From the NCBI GenBank assembly GCA_964558915.1, contig CAZLFV010000027.1:1-27475 (forward strand): a stretch of DNA of 27,475 nt. The letters are read 5' to 3'. Under the pieces are notes generated by a model. That model searched no databases and was not told the DNA's origin. It worked only from the letters and a program-made list of their open reading frames with translations. Position 1 is the stretch's first letter. Each line of letters opens with the position of its first letter. The translations under genes and the position numbers were made by a program. This document shows positions 15,003-23,400 of the stretch, piece by piece. The stretch comes from CAZKEW01 sp964558915 (GTDB lineage Bacteria; Acidobacteriota; Aminicenantia; Aminicenantales; UBA8522).

Positions 15003-16012
15003 CGGAAGCTGTTGCCCTCAACCGACGATGCCTCGGAAGCGATGACGTCATCGGCCTTCTGGAGCACCTGTGGAGAAAACTCGACTCCTTGCTTGCGCGC
15101 CGCCTCAAGATTAAGGTAGAGCCGGATTTGACTCATCGACTGGAATGGAATTTTGCCCGGGTTCTCCCCGCTCTTGACTCTGACCGCAATCTCTCCGGCT
15201 TTGTAGCCCATGTCAAAAAAGTCCCAGCCTAAGGCCGCGCAAGCCCCCAGGCGCGTGGCAAGCAGAAAACCGCCGAAAAGGGGAATGGAATTGTCCTCGG
15301 CCATTCTCCCCAAGGACTCAAAGGACGCATTGATCGTGTTATCGGAAATCGGGAATAGGACATCTATCCTTTTGTTGAGCAACATCTGGCCAGAGAGAAG
15401 GACTTCGTTCACATTGGCCACAGGAACAGCAATGATCTCAAGCCCCAACTCTGCCGCCCCCTCCTTCGCCAGCTCCAAGTAGTACTCGGAGTTTAGCTCA
15501 GAGGGAGTCCATAATGTGCCTATGCGAATGGCTCCAGGAAGGACTTCCTTGATAAAACTCAAGGTCTGTTTCACCGGACCGGTAGAGGCAACGCCCGTTA
15601 CGTTGGCCAGATGGTTCTCGGCCGACCGTCCGGCACCGGTGAGCTGGGGATTGGCCACCGAGGCAAAAATAACCGGGGCTCGAGGAGCTGCCATCAGCGC
15701 TGCCTGAAGGCACTGCGTCGAAAGGGCGACGATCATGTCTGTTTTCTGGCCGACAAATTCCAGGGCGATCCCCTGGGCTTCAGTGACATCGCCCCGGGCA
15801 TTTCTCATTACGAGCCTGATATTCATGCCATCATGAAGACCTCCATCGGTCAGGGCTTGCAGAAAACCCCTTCTCGCCTCGTTGAGCGTGGGGGCATCGA
15901 TGATCTGAAAAAGGCCAATGGTATAGAGTTTTTCCGGCTGTTTCTGACAGCTAAGGAAGGGCGAAAGAAGAGCAATGAAGAGAATTAGCCGCCTGCACAT
16001 TCTTGGCGCCAT
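14999..16012 (-). CDS. ABC transporter substrate-binding lipoprotein (COG2984/TrpX type)
   Basis: I favour the ATG at 16012 (337 residues) because it gives a compact lipoprotein signal: MAPRMCRRLILFIALL followed by FLSC with Cys22 as lipidation site; longer starts at 16054 (TTG) or 16030 are possible. The mature chain fits the ABC_sub_bind family: TIGLFQIIDAPTLNEARRGFLQAL, VALSTQCLQAAL, APVIFASVANP, GTLWTPSELNSEYY, DVLFPISDNTINASFESL, IPLFGGF, and GWDFFDMGYKAGEIAVRV. In other genomes these binders pair with a permease and ATPase for aromatic amino acids or similar ligands. Neither partner gene is in the window, so it is an orphan here. It overlaps the penicillin acylase gene by 4 nt and is translationally coupled to it. 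Confidence 0.85.
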   Translation of the reverse strand: MAPRMCRRLILFIALLSPFLSCQKQPEKLYTIGLFQIIDAPTLNEARRGFLQALTDGGLHDGMNIRLVMRNARGDVTEAQGIALEFVGQKTDMIVALSTQCLQAALMAAPRAPVIFASVANPQLTGAGRSAENHLANVTGVASTGPVKQTLSFIKEVLPGAIRIGTLWTPSELNSEYYLELAKEGAAELGLEIIAVPVANVNEVLLSGQMLLNKRIDVLFPISDNTINASFESLGRMAEDNSIPLFGGFLLATRLGACAALGWDFFDMGYKAGEIAVRVKSGENPGKIPFQSMSQIRLYLNLEAARKQGVEFSPQVLQKADDVIASEASSVEGNSFR

Positions 16013-16072
16013 GTGTTTCGCTAAAATCATAATCGAAAAAATGAACCAGGGCAACAGGTTTGATTATACGCT

Positions 16073-17125
16073 TCATTCTCGGGCAGCAGCGTCGGCAAAT
16101 GCCCCGGGGGAGATATTGCCTCCGCTAACGACAAGGACAATCTTCTTATTCTGGAAAAGGCGGCTCCGGGCCATCAGGCCTGCGAGCGGAAGGGCTCCGG
16201 CTCCCTCCACCATTTTTTGATGGTGATCATAGATAAGCCGCATGGCTCTTTTGAGAAGAGCTTCCTCCACACTGATTATGCTCTCCAGGAGCTTCTGGCA
16301 GAGGGGAAATGTGATCGACCCGGGCTCGATCCCTCCGGCGACGGCATCAGCAATGGTGGTTTCTTCATCAATCTTGATAATTCGACCCGCCTTGAGAGAG
16401 GCGGCCATGAAAGCCGAGTTTTCCGGCTCTACGCCGAAAACTCTTATTTTCTTGCTTTTTGACCTGAGATAACCGGCTATCCCAGCGCTGAGCCCTCCTC
16501 CGCCAACCGGGACCAAAACAGCGTCAGCAGAGGGACAATCCTCAAGAATTTCAAGTCCGATTGTGCCTTGTCCGCAGATGATTTGTTCGTCATTATAAGG
16601 AGAAATAAAGACTCTCCCACTATTAAAAGCCATCCGCCGCGCCCAGATTTCTGCCTGATCACAGGTCTTTCCGTATTCGATTATCTCGGCACCGGATTCT
16701 TCAAGGCGGCGTCTTTTCTCTGGAGAGATTTTCGCGGGAAGGACAAGGGTTAACTTCACTTCCTCCAGTTTTGAAGCCAGACTGATTCCGAGGCCGTGAT
16801 TTCCTGTCGAGGCCGAGACGATTCCTTTTTTCCTCTCCTCAAAGGAAAGAATCCGGACCTTGTTCAAAGCCCCCCTGAACTTAAATGACCCAGTCCGCTG
16901 GTCGTTCTCCCATTTGAGATAGACATCGGCTCCGGTGACCTCGCTCAGAAACGGGGAGAATTCAAGGGCAGTCCGCACGATATCGGGTTTGATTCGGTCT
17001 AGAGCGAGACTGACGCCCGCTTCGAAATCTATTGAAATCCCGTTCATGGCAGGCGGTATTTTATCCTGTTTGCGTCCCTTTTGCACGGCTTCGCATCGGA
17101 ACATTCCTAATTCACCGACAATCAT
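16073..17125 (-). CDS. PLP-dependent threonine/serine dehydratase-like enzyme
   Basis: The 350-residue fold-type II PLP enzyme has the Schiff-base lysine in GSFKFRGAL (Lys82), ASTGNHGLGISLA, the phosphate-binding GGGGLSAG, VFGVEPENS and VVSGGNISPG. These define the threonine dehydratase/serine racemase group. There is no C-terminal ACT domain, so it is not the feedback-inhibited biosynthetic IlvA; a catabolic dehydratase or racemase fits better. The first 27 residues are not conserved and the true start may be the Met at residue 28 (17044), since no start has a good ribosome site. It lies 60 nt upstream of the lipoprotein gene on the same strand. Confidence 0.85.
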   Translation of the reverse strand: MIVGELGMFRCEAVQKGRKQDKIPPAMNGISIDFEAGVSLALDRIKPDIVRTALEFSPFLSEVTGADVYLKWENDQRTGSFKFRGALNKVRILSFEERKKGIVSASTGNHGLGISLASKLEEVKLTLVLPAKISPEKRRRLEESGAEIIEYGKTCDQAEIWARRMAFNSGRVFISPYNDEQIICGQGTIGLEILEDCPSADAVLVPVGGGGLSAGIAGYLRSKSKKIRVFGVEPENSAFMAASLKAGRIIKIDEETTIADAVAGGIEPGSITFPLCQKLLESIISVEEALLKRAMRLIYDHHQKMVEGAGALPLAGLMARSRLFQNKKIVLVVSGGNISPGAFADAAARE

Positions 17126-17137
17126 ATGTTAATAGAA

Positions 17138-17185
17138 AGGGCGGGTGGCGCGGTTCGGGGGGTGAACCGCGACAGGACCCGCCCT
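17138..17185. repeat. GC-rich nested hairpin repeat, short copy
   Basis: The outer arms AGGGCGGGT and ACCCGCCCT (9 bp) enclose an inner perfect 8-bp stem, CGCGGTTC (17149-17156) with GAACCGCG (17164-17171), around a GGGGGGT loop. The flanking 12-mers CGGGTGGCGCGG and CGACAGGACCCG match, in reverse complement, the two ends of the element at 11090-11212. It sits in a divergent intergenic region and has no T-run, so it is not an intrinsic terminator. Confidence 0.6.
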
Positions 17186-17224
17186 CTTATAGAAACATAA
17201 TTGGAGTTCTTGGGATTTTTCCAG

Positions 17225-17253
17225 TTGGCAATTGAGGCCGTTTTTCTTAGAAT
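17225..17253 (+). promoter_or_regulatory. sigma-70-type promoter for DUF72-lysA-like operon
   Basis: TTGGCA (17225-17230) and TAGAAT (17248-17253) are separated by 17 bp, each five of six to consensus. Transcription would start near 17260, about 11 nt before the ATG at 17271, leaving just the GAGG ribosome site in the leader. Confidence 0.6.
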
Positions 17254-17270
17254 AGTGGCGAGGATTGTGC

Positions 17271-18188
17271 ATGAGCCAGTATTTTATCGGGACGGCGGGC
17301 TGGAGTTACAAAGACTGGGAAGGGGCGGTTTACCCAGAAGACAAAGACGCCCGATTCCACCCCCTGCCCTTTCTTGCCAACTGCATCAATATCGTCGAGG
17401 TCAACAGCACTTTTTACCGGCCTCCAGCCTTATCAATGTCGCTTTTCTGGGTAAGAAAAGTGGCCACCTTTCCTGAATTCCTTTTTGCCGTCAAGGTCTA
17501 TCAAATCTTTACCCACGAAAGGAAAACCTGGTCCCAAAAAGATGTGGATGAATTCAAGCTCGGCGTCGAACCTCTCCGGGCCAAAGGCAGGCTGGCCTCG
17601 CTCTTGTTCCAGTTCCCTTGGTCGTTCGTGCAGTCGCCCGATCACTCGGATTATTTGACCAGGCTCTTCAAGCTCTTCGCGGGTTACCCCATGACGGTCG
17701 AGGTCAGACACTCTTCCTGGGATGACCAGAGCTTTTACCGGCTTCTCGCGGAATACAAGGTCTGCTACTGCAACATCGATCAGCCGGTGATTCGAAACTC
17801 CATAAAGCCCAGCGCGGTGGCGACGGTCCCCGAGTTTTCATATGTTCGGCTCCACGGAAGAAACTACAAGGACTGGTTCAGAGAAGGGGCCGGCCGAGAC
17901 GAGCGCTATAATTATCTCTATGCCAAAGACGAATTGCAGGAGTGGGTGGACAGAATCAAGGAGCTCGGCGACAAGACCGACAAAGTCTTTGTGATCACCA
18001 ATAATCATTACCGCGGTCAGGCGCTGGCCAACGCTCTCCAAATTAAAAATATGGTCACTGGAGAGAAGCTGGACATCCCTCCCCTGCTTTTGAAAAAATA
18101 TCCCGTGCTCTTGGAGATCGCCAAAAAGCTGGCCCAAGGCCAGCTCGGTCTCTTCCAGGAAAAAACCGATACCAAAGCGGGTAGATAA
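17271..18188 (+). CDS. DUF72 (YecE-like) family protein
   Basis: I chose the ATG at 17271 (305 residues), which follows GAGG at suitable spacing, over a TTG two codons earlier. The sequence has all DUF72 hallmarks: IGTAGWSYKDWEGAVYP, NIVEVNSTFYRPP, FLFAVKVYQIFTH, LASLLFQFPWSF, VEVRHSSW, YVRLHGRNY and VFVITNNHYRGQALANALQ. The family adopts a TIM-barrel fold; its function is unknown, though a nuclease or isomerase role has been suggested from structure. The gene is 2 nt before the lysA-like gene and almost certainly cotranscribed with it. Confidence 0.92.
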   Translation: MSQYFIGTAGWSYKDWEGAVYPEDKDARFHPLPFLANCINIVEVNSTFYRPPALSMSLFWVRKVATFPEFLFAVKVYQIFTHERKTWSQKDVDEFKLGVEPLRAKGRLASLLFQFPWSFVQSPDHSDYLTRLFKLFAGYPMTVEVRHSSWDDQSFYRLLAEYKVCYCNIDQPVIRNSIKPSAVATVPEFSYVRLHGRNYKDWFREGAGRDERYNYLYAKDELQEWVDRIKELGDKTDKVFVITNNHYRGQALANALQIKNMVTGEKLDIPPLLLKKYPVLLEIAKKLAQGQLGLFQEKTDTKAGR

Positions 18189-18190
18189 AA

Positions 18191-19432
18191 ATGTGGTGGG
18201 AAAACAAATTTTTGCGGCTGAAGAATCGGAAGCTTTATCTGAACGGGAAGCTGGCAACTCGAGTGGCTGAGGAATTCGGCACGCCGCTTTTCGTCTACAG
18301 CCCGGCGCAGATCGTGGCCAATTACGCCAGACTGGAGGAGGCATTCTCCCGGCACACCGCTTTAGAGATAAGAATCTGTTACGCGATGAAGGCCAATTTT
18401 CACAGGGATATCCTCAAGCTTCTCCGCAGCCAGGGTGCCTGGATCGATGCAGTCTCCCCAGGAGAGGTTGATGAGGCCGTCCGGGCCGGATTTCCCGGTC
18501 AGAGGATTCTATTCACAGGGACATCCCTGAGCAAAGAGGACATCTCCAGAGTTTTCAACTGTGACGGAGTCATCGTTAACGTTGACGCGCTAGAGCAGCT
18601 GGAGCTGATGCGAGAAGTTCGGAACAGCAATTTCAGGTCAAAAAAAATAAGGATTTCAGTAAGATGGAATCCCGGGGTCGGCCGGGGGTTCAATCCCCGC
18701 GTGGTCACAGCCGGGAAAAGGTCTCCCGACAGGACGCCCGTCAAATTCGGGATCGAAGAAAAAAAGGTCCTCCCGGCTTTCGAGAAGGCCCGGTCTTATG
18801 GTTTCATCCCCGTGGCGCTTCACCAGCATCTCGGCTCGGGATGGGTCATGGAGGACTATGACTCCGTTGCAGCCGCTGCGGGACGGATGATTCAAACGGC
18901 CGCCCGTCTGGAAAAGAAAGGCATCCATCTGGAATTCCTGGATTTTGGGGGCGGGTTCGGGCCAAGATACGCCAAAAAGCAAAGGCTTTTCCCTCTCGAA
19001 AAGTATACCCGTCGCATCTGCCGGCAAGTCGCGGAGGCCGGGCTCAAGCTCAAAGCTCTCGCCGTTGAGCCGGGAAAATATCTAACTGCAGACGCGGGAG
19101 TCCTCCTCCTCAAAGTCGAATACATTAAGGAAAGCTATGGCCAGCTTTTCGCCTGCGTGAACGGCGGAACTTACAACTCGGTTCCCAGGCCTGCCATCTA
19201 TGCCCAGGCCTACCATGAGATCGTTAATTGCGGCCGGGTGAACAGGGGGAAAATCAGCCCCGTCACTGTGGCTGGAAACCTCTGCGAAACAGGGGATGTT
19301 TTTGGAAAAGAAATCCCGATGCCCGTTCCGAAAAGGGGCGACATCCTGGCTGTTCTGCACGCCGGAGCTTATGGCCGGAGCATGGCGTCCCACTTCAATT
19401 TAAGAGACATTCCCCGGGAAGTTTTTGTCTAA
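18191..19432 (+). CDS. lysA: diaminopimelate decarboxylase-like PLP enzyme
   Basis: The 413-residue fold-type III decarboxylase has the PLP lysine in YAMKANF (Lys67), HQHLGSG (His211/His213), FLDFGGGFG, the phosphate-binding EPGKYL (293-298) and GNLCETGDVF, where Cys365 and Glu366 come from the partner subunit. VPRPAIYAQAYHEI and the AGAY near the C terminus resemble diaminopimelate decarboxylase, which makes lysine from meso-DAP. Departures include GSGW instead of GSQ after the histidine pair and ASHFNLRD in place of the usual SSNYNSRP, so a decarboxylase for a different amino acid is possible. It follows a DUF72 gene rather than other lysine genes. Gene symbol is a best fit. Confidence 0.75.
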   Translation: MWWENKFLRLKNRKLYLNGKLATRVAEEFGTPLFVYSPAQIVANYARLEEAFSRHTALEIRICYAMKANFHRDILKLLRSQGAWIDAVSPGEVDEAVRAGFPGQRILFTGTSLSKEDISRVFNCDGVIVNVDALEQLELMREVRNSNFRSKKIRISVRWNPGVGRGFNPRVVTAGKRSPDRTPVKFGIEEKKVLPAFEKARSYGFIPVALHQHLGSGWVMEDYDSVAAAAGRMIQTAARLEKKGIHLEFLDFGGGFGPRYAKKQRLFPLEKYTRRICRQVAEAGLKLKALAVEPGKYLTADAGVLLLKVEYIKESYGQLFACVNGGTYNSVPRPAIYAQAYHEIVNCGRVNRGKISPVTVAGNLCETGDVFGKEIPMPVPKRGDILAVLHAGAYGRSMASHFNLRDIPREVFV

Positions 19433-20355
19433 GCGGCCAGGATGTCTCTCAGGGCCGATTCAATCTCGGGATACTGGAACTTGAAGCCGGCCTTGATAAG
19501 AGCGGCGGGCAAAACTCTTTGACTGGAGAGAATCGTTTCTTCGGCCATCTCGCCAAATAGCAGGCGGAGCAAGAATGCCGGCACAGGAAACCCGGAAGGA
19601 CGTTTGAGCACTCTTCCGAGGGCTACGGCGAACTCTTTCATAGTCAGGGACTCGGGCGAAACCAGGTTAAAAACACCGCTTGCGTCTTCCCGTTCCAGAA
19701 GAAAACGGATGGCCGCAATTTCGTCTTTCCAGTGGATCCAGGGGAACCACTGCTTTCCACTGCCGAGTTGACCGCCAACAGAGAAACGGAACGCCTTCAG
19801 AAACCGGGGGAGAGTCCCCCCGTCTTTCCCCAAAACAAGCCCAGAGCGGATGACGACGCGCCGAACACCGATTGCCTCGGTTTCCTGGGTGGAGAGCTCC
19901 CAGCGGCGGACGGTCTCGGCCAAGAAACCTTCCCCGGGCGGCGCCGACTCATCCAGGGGTTCATCGTCCTTTGGACCATAGTAGCCAACGGCTGAAGCCT
20001 GAATGATCGCCTTTGGCTTTGCCGTTGCTTTCTCAACAGCTTCGGTAACAGCTTTGCCGGCATCGACTCTACTTTGGACAATGCGTTGTTTTCGCTGCTC
20101 GGTCCAGCGGCCAGCACCAATATTTTCGCCAGCCAGGTTAATGATGGCGCTGGAGCGCGAGGCGAGTTCCAGCCAGCCCCGGGATGTTTTCCCATCCCAC
20201 TCAGCGATGATGGCCCGGTCGCCGAACTGCGCTCTGGCCTTCTCTCGGTCCCGAGTGAGAACAGCGATGTCGTAGCCGTTCTCAGCGAGTTCTCGAAAGA
20301 GAGCCCTTCCTATGAACCCAGTAGCGCCGCTGATGATGACCAGTCCGCGACTCAT
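19429..20355 (-). CDS. TIGR01777 family NAD(P)-dependent epimerase-like protein
   Basis: I start at the second Met (ATG ending at 20355, 308 residues), which has GGAG six bases upstream; the first Met, at 20367, has no ribosome site. The protein shows the Rossmann motif ISGATGFIGRAL, AIINLAGENIGAGRWT, SRVDAGKAVTEAV, QASAVGYYG, VVIRSGLVLG, FPWIHWKDEIAAI and VFNLVSPESLTMKEF, then a C-terminal block with KAGFKFQYP. This is the order of the SDR39U1/YfcH group. The family's substrate is unknown. Its stop overlaps that of the convergent lysA-like gene by 4 bp. Confidence 0.9.
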   Translation of the reverse strand: MSRGLVIISGATGFIGRALFRELAENGYDIAVLTRDREKARAQFGDRAIIAEWDGKTSRGWLELASRSSAIINLAGENIGAGRWTEQRKQRIVQSRVDAGKAVTEAVEKATAKPKAIIQASAVGYYGPKDDEPLDESAPPGEGFLAETVRRWELSTQETEAIGVRRVVIRSGLVLGKDGGTLPRFLKAFRFSVGGQLGSGKQWFPWIHWKDEIAAIRFLLEREDASGVFNLVSPESLTMKEFAVALGRVLKRPSGFPVPAFLLRLLFGEMAEETILSSQRVLPAALIKAGFKFQYPEIESALRDILAA

Positions 20356-20448
20356 CTTTCGCTCCATCCGGTTGAATCTGCTCCGACGATTTCATCAACT
20401 CTCCTCAAACTTAACGAATTCCTACTTGACCCATAGATCTAGTAATAT

Positions 20449-23400
20449 TTAGCGGGATACGGAGACTATCCCGGCCCGTCTGGCGGCTTTTTTTCTTTTG
20501 AGGTAATGAATGTACGGCTCCAGGTTTTCGTTGGGATTCTGGATGCCGTCATAGAACAAATGAATCACCGGCACGCCGTGGTCGGCTTCCACCCAGTTGA
20601 GCAGGGCGTTGCTGACGACACCCGGGCAACAATAAAGCGGGTTGATATGAACGAATGCATCCGGCTTAAAATGTTTCAGATAATACAGAATCTTCATGAC
20701 ATTCTGGGCGGTCTCGCCCTCAAGTTCTGGCGGAATCCCGAGATTCCGGAGATCCTTCAGGAGCTTCGTGTCCATGAGCGGATGGGCCGGCCCCAGGACC
20801 GGGCTGGCCATCTTCCGGAACTTGAAGTCGTAATGCCTGACAAAGGCGTTCAACCCTGCCGCCTGGGCCAGAGTTCGAAAGGACCTGTCCCGGATGGACT
20901 TATCAATCCTGTTGAGATAGTTGAAATGGCTGAGGTCCACGTAGGAAGCCGCCAGGGCTTCTCCTCCGGCCTCTTCGATCGTCTTCTCGACGTCCTGGTT
21001 AAAAGCCGGGTTGCAGACGACATAAAGGTCGCCGAGGATGACAAGCAAAGGCCGCTCGCCGCAGGGTCGCTCCACTTTGACCGCAGAATAGTCTTTGACT
21101 ACTTCAAGAAAAGCGTCCTGAAGGCTTCGTTTCTCGATGATTGCCCGGCTGAGCTTTTCCAGGGCCGCCTTTCTTGCGTTTTCAGCGTCTCCTTTGTTGA
21201 CTTCGTAAGCCCGCACCTTGGCCGTCATCTGATGAATAAGACTGGCCATGACATAGGCCTTGAGCAGAGCCACATTTAAAGACAAAGAAAAATCCCGGCC
21301 GGCCACCGCTGTCGAAAAAATTTCAACGTCCCCAAGCCCTATCTTTTGAAGACCGGAATGGACGGCCAGGGGAATCTGGGGGAAATTGCAACTGAGCATG
21401 CTCGTCGGAATCACAGCCGCTGTCTTCCGGGGGTCGAGTTGATGTTTTTCGACAGTCTCAACGATTCCTCCGAGAACGGCTGCTGTGGGAACGCACTCCC
21501 CTCCTCCGACCAGCTTGAGTCCCCTGAAAATGGACTCGGGTGTCTCCTCGGCTAAGATGCATTCATACCCGAGTTGAACAAAAACGGCTTTAGCCAGGGC
21601 CGTGGCCACGTCGTCCACGTGCGGAAGGATCCAGACCTTGTCCTGCGTCATCGGCACAAAAGAAAACGGCCGGCCTGCTTTCGGCTCTCCCCGTGCCCAG
21701 TTGCGAAAAGACTCCAGGGCAGCCTCAATACGCGTTTGATAACCCACCTCAGAGCTGAGCTCGTCGAGCTGAAGAATCAAGTAGGGCTTCCCCTGCCTTT
21801 CCATAACCTCCTTAAAATAGCTGATGATGAACGAATCCGGACTGCACCGGAAATTCGTGAGAAAGACCGGAAAGAGTTTTGGGTTGCGCAAGACGAGTTC
21901 AGCTGTCCGGAGGATTGTCTTGCCGTAATGCCAATGAACCCTCTTCAAATAGTCTTCAGTGGACTCAGCAGAGACCGAATCAATGTTGAGCATGTCCGGC
22001 GTCAGAACGCGATAGCCGTATTGCTGAATTAGGTCCGGGATGTTCTGGCTTAAGAAACCGTCCAGAAGATTGTATGGCCTGCCGAGAAGGACGACAGCAA
22101 ACGTGTCCTGGCCTTCAAGCTTGGCCAAGACTTCCTCTCCGTGCCGTTTTAGGTTCTCCCTGAAGAGGCAGAAGCGATCCCAGCTTTCTTGAAACGCCCG
22201 CCGCACCTCATTCTTCGACAGTGAAAGAGGACCCCCGATTGTCCTGTATAGAGAGTCGGCAACTTTGTCCGGTTCAAGCTGAAAATCGATGAGCGGGAAC
22301 AGCAGGTTCCCATCTTTTTTGAACAGGGGGGAATTCCGGAGAATCACGGGCACATGGGAAGTATAATAACAAAAGAACGTATAATCCTTCGTTTCCCGAA
22401 GTTGCGGCCCTTTGACCATGATCGGGAAAAAGACAAAATCGGCCTTTTTCTCCTTGAGCCAATGGACGTGGCCATGAGCCAGGAAAATGGGCGAACAAAA
22501 CTCGGCCTGGGCCTGGGCTTTTCCTCTCTTGAGCATGTCCTTGTCTTGCGGTGAGACAAGCGTCTTGAAACCCAGTCGGGAAAAGAACTCTTGCCAGAGA
22601 GGGAGAAACTCCACAAGAGGAAGGGCCCGGGGAATGCCGATGAGTTCTTTGCGGCGGTGCGCCGGCCGCGGAGAAACCTGGCTGGACTGGAGCACCCGCC
22701 TGTACACCTTAAAAATGGATTCAAAAGGAAGCTTTTTGTCCTTATAGGCCTTGTCCTCATACTCCCGGCCGCACTGAAATCCCCAGGCGGCTTTTTCCTC
22801 GCCGGCCTGGACCATGGTTATCTGACAGCGGTTGCGGCAGAACGAACAAATCTCGCTGTCCTGCTTATGCGTCCTGGACGAAAATTCGAGCCCAACAAAA
22901 CCGGACTTCCCGGCCGTCTTTTCCTTGAGCAAAAGGCAGACGCCCAGAGCGCCGGCGAGGTGGCAATAGCGTGAAACTCGGATGGGTTTCTCAAGTTCGA
23001 CCTCAAATGCAGCCACAAGAGCCTTATTTTTTGCGGTCGCGCCCTGGAAACAGATATTGTTCCCCACTTTGGCCAGGCCCACTACGCGGGTCAAGTAGTT
23101 GTCGCGGATAGAATGCAGCACCGAAGCCAGAAGCTCCTCTTTGGGCCAGCCGGCCGAGAGGAGCCGGCTGAGGTCGCGCTCCATATAAACCGTGCAGCGG
23201 TCGGAGATGATCGGTCCGCTCTTTCCCATGGCCAGGCCGGCGCAGTCTTCAAGACGGACGTTCAACCGTTCAGCTTGCTCTTCGATGAACGACCCCGTCC
23301 CCGCCGCGCAGATATAATTCATCAGACCCTGAACGACGGCTCCGTTCTGCACTCTGATGAATTTTGAATCCTGGCCTCCGATTTCGATAATTGTGTCCAC

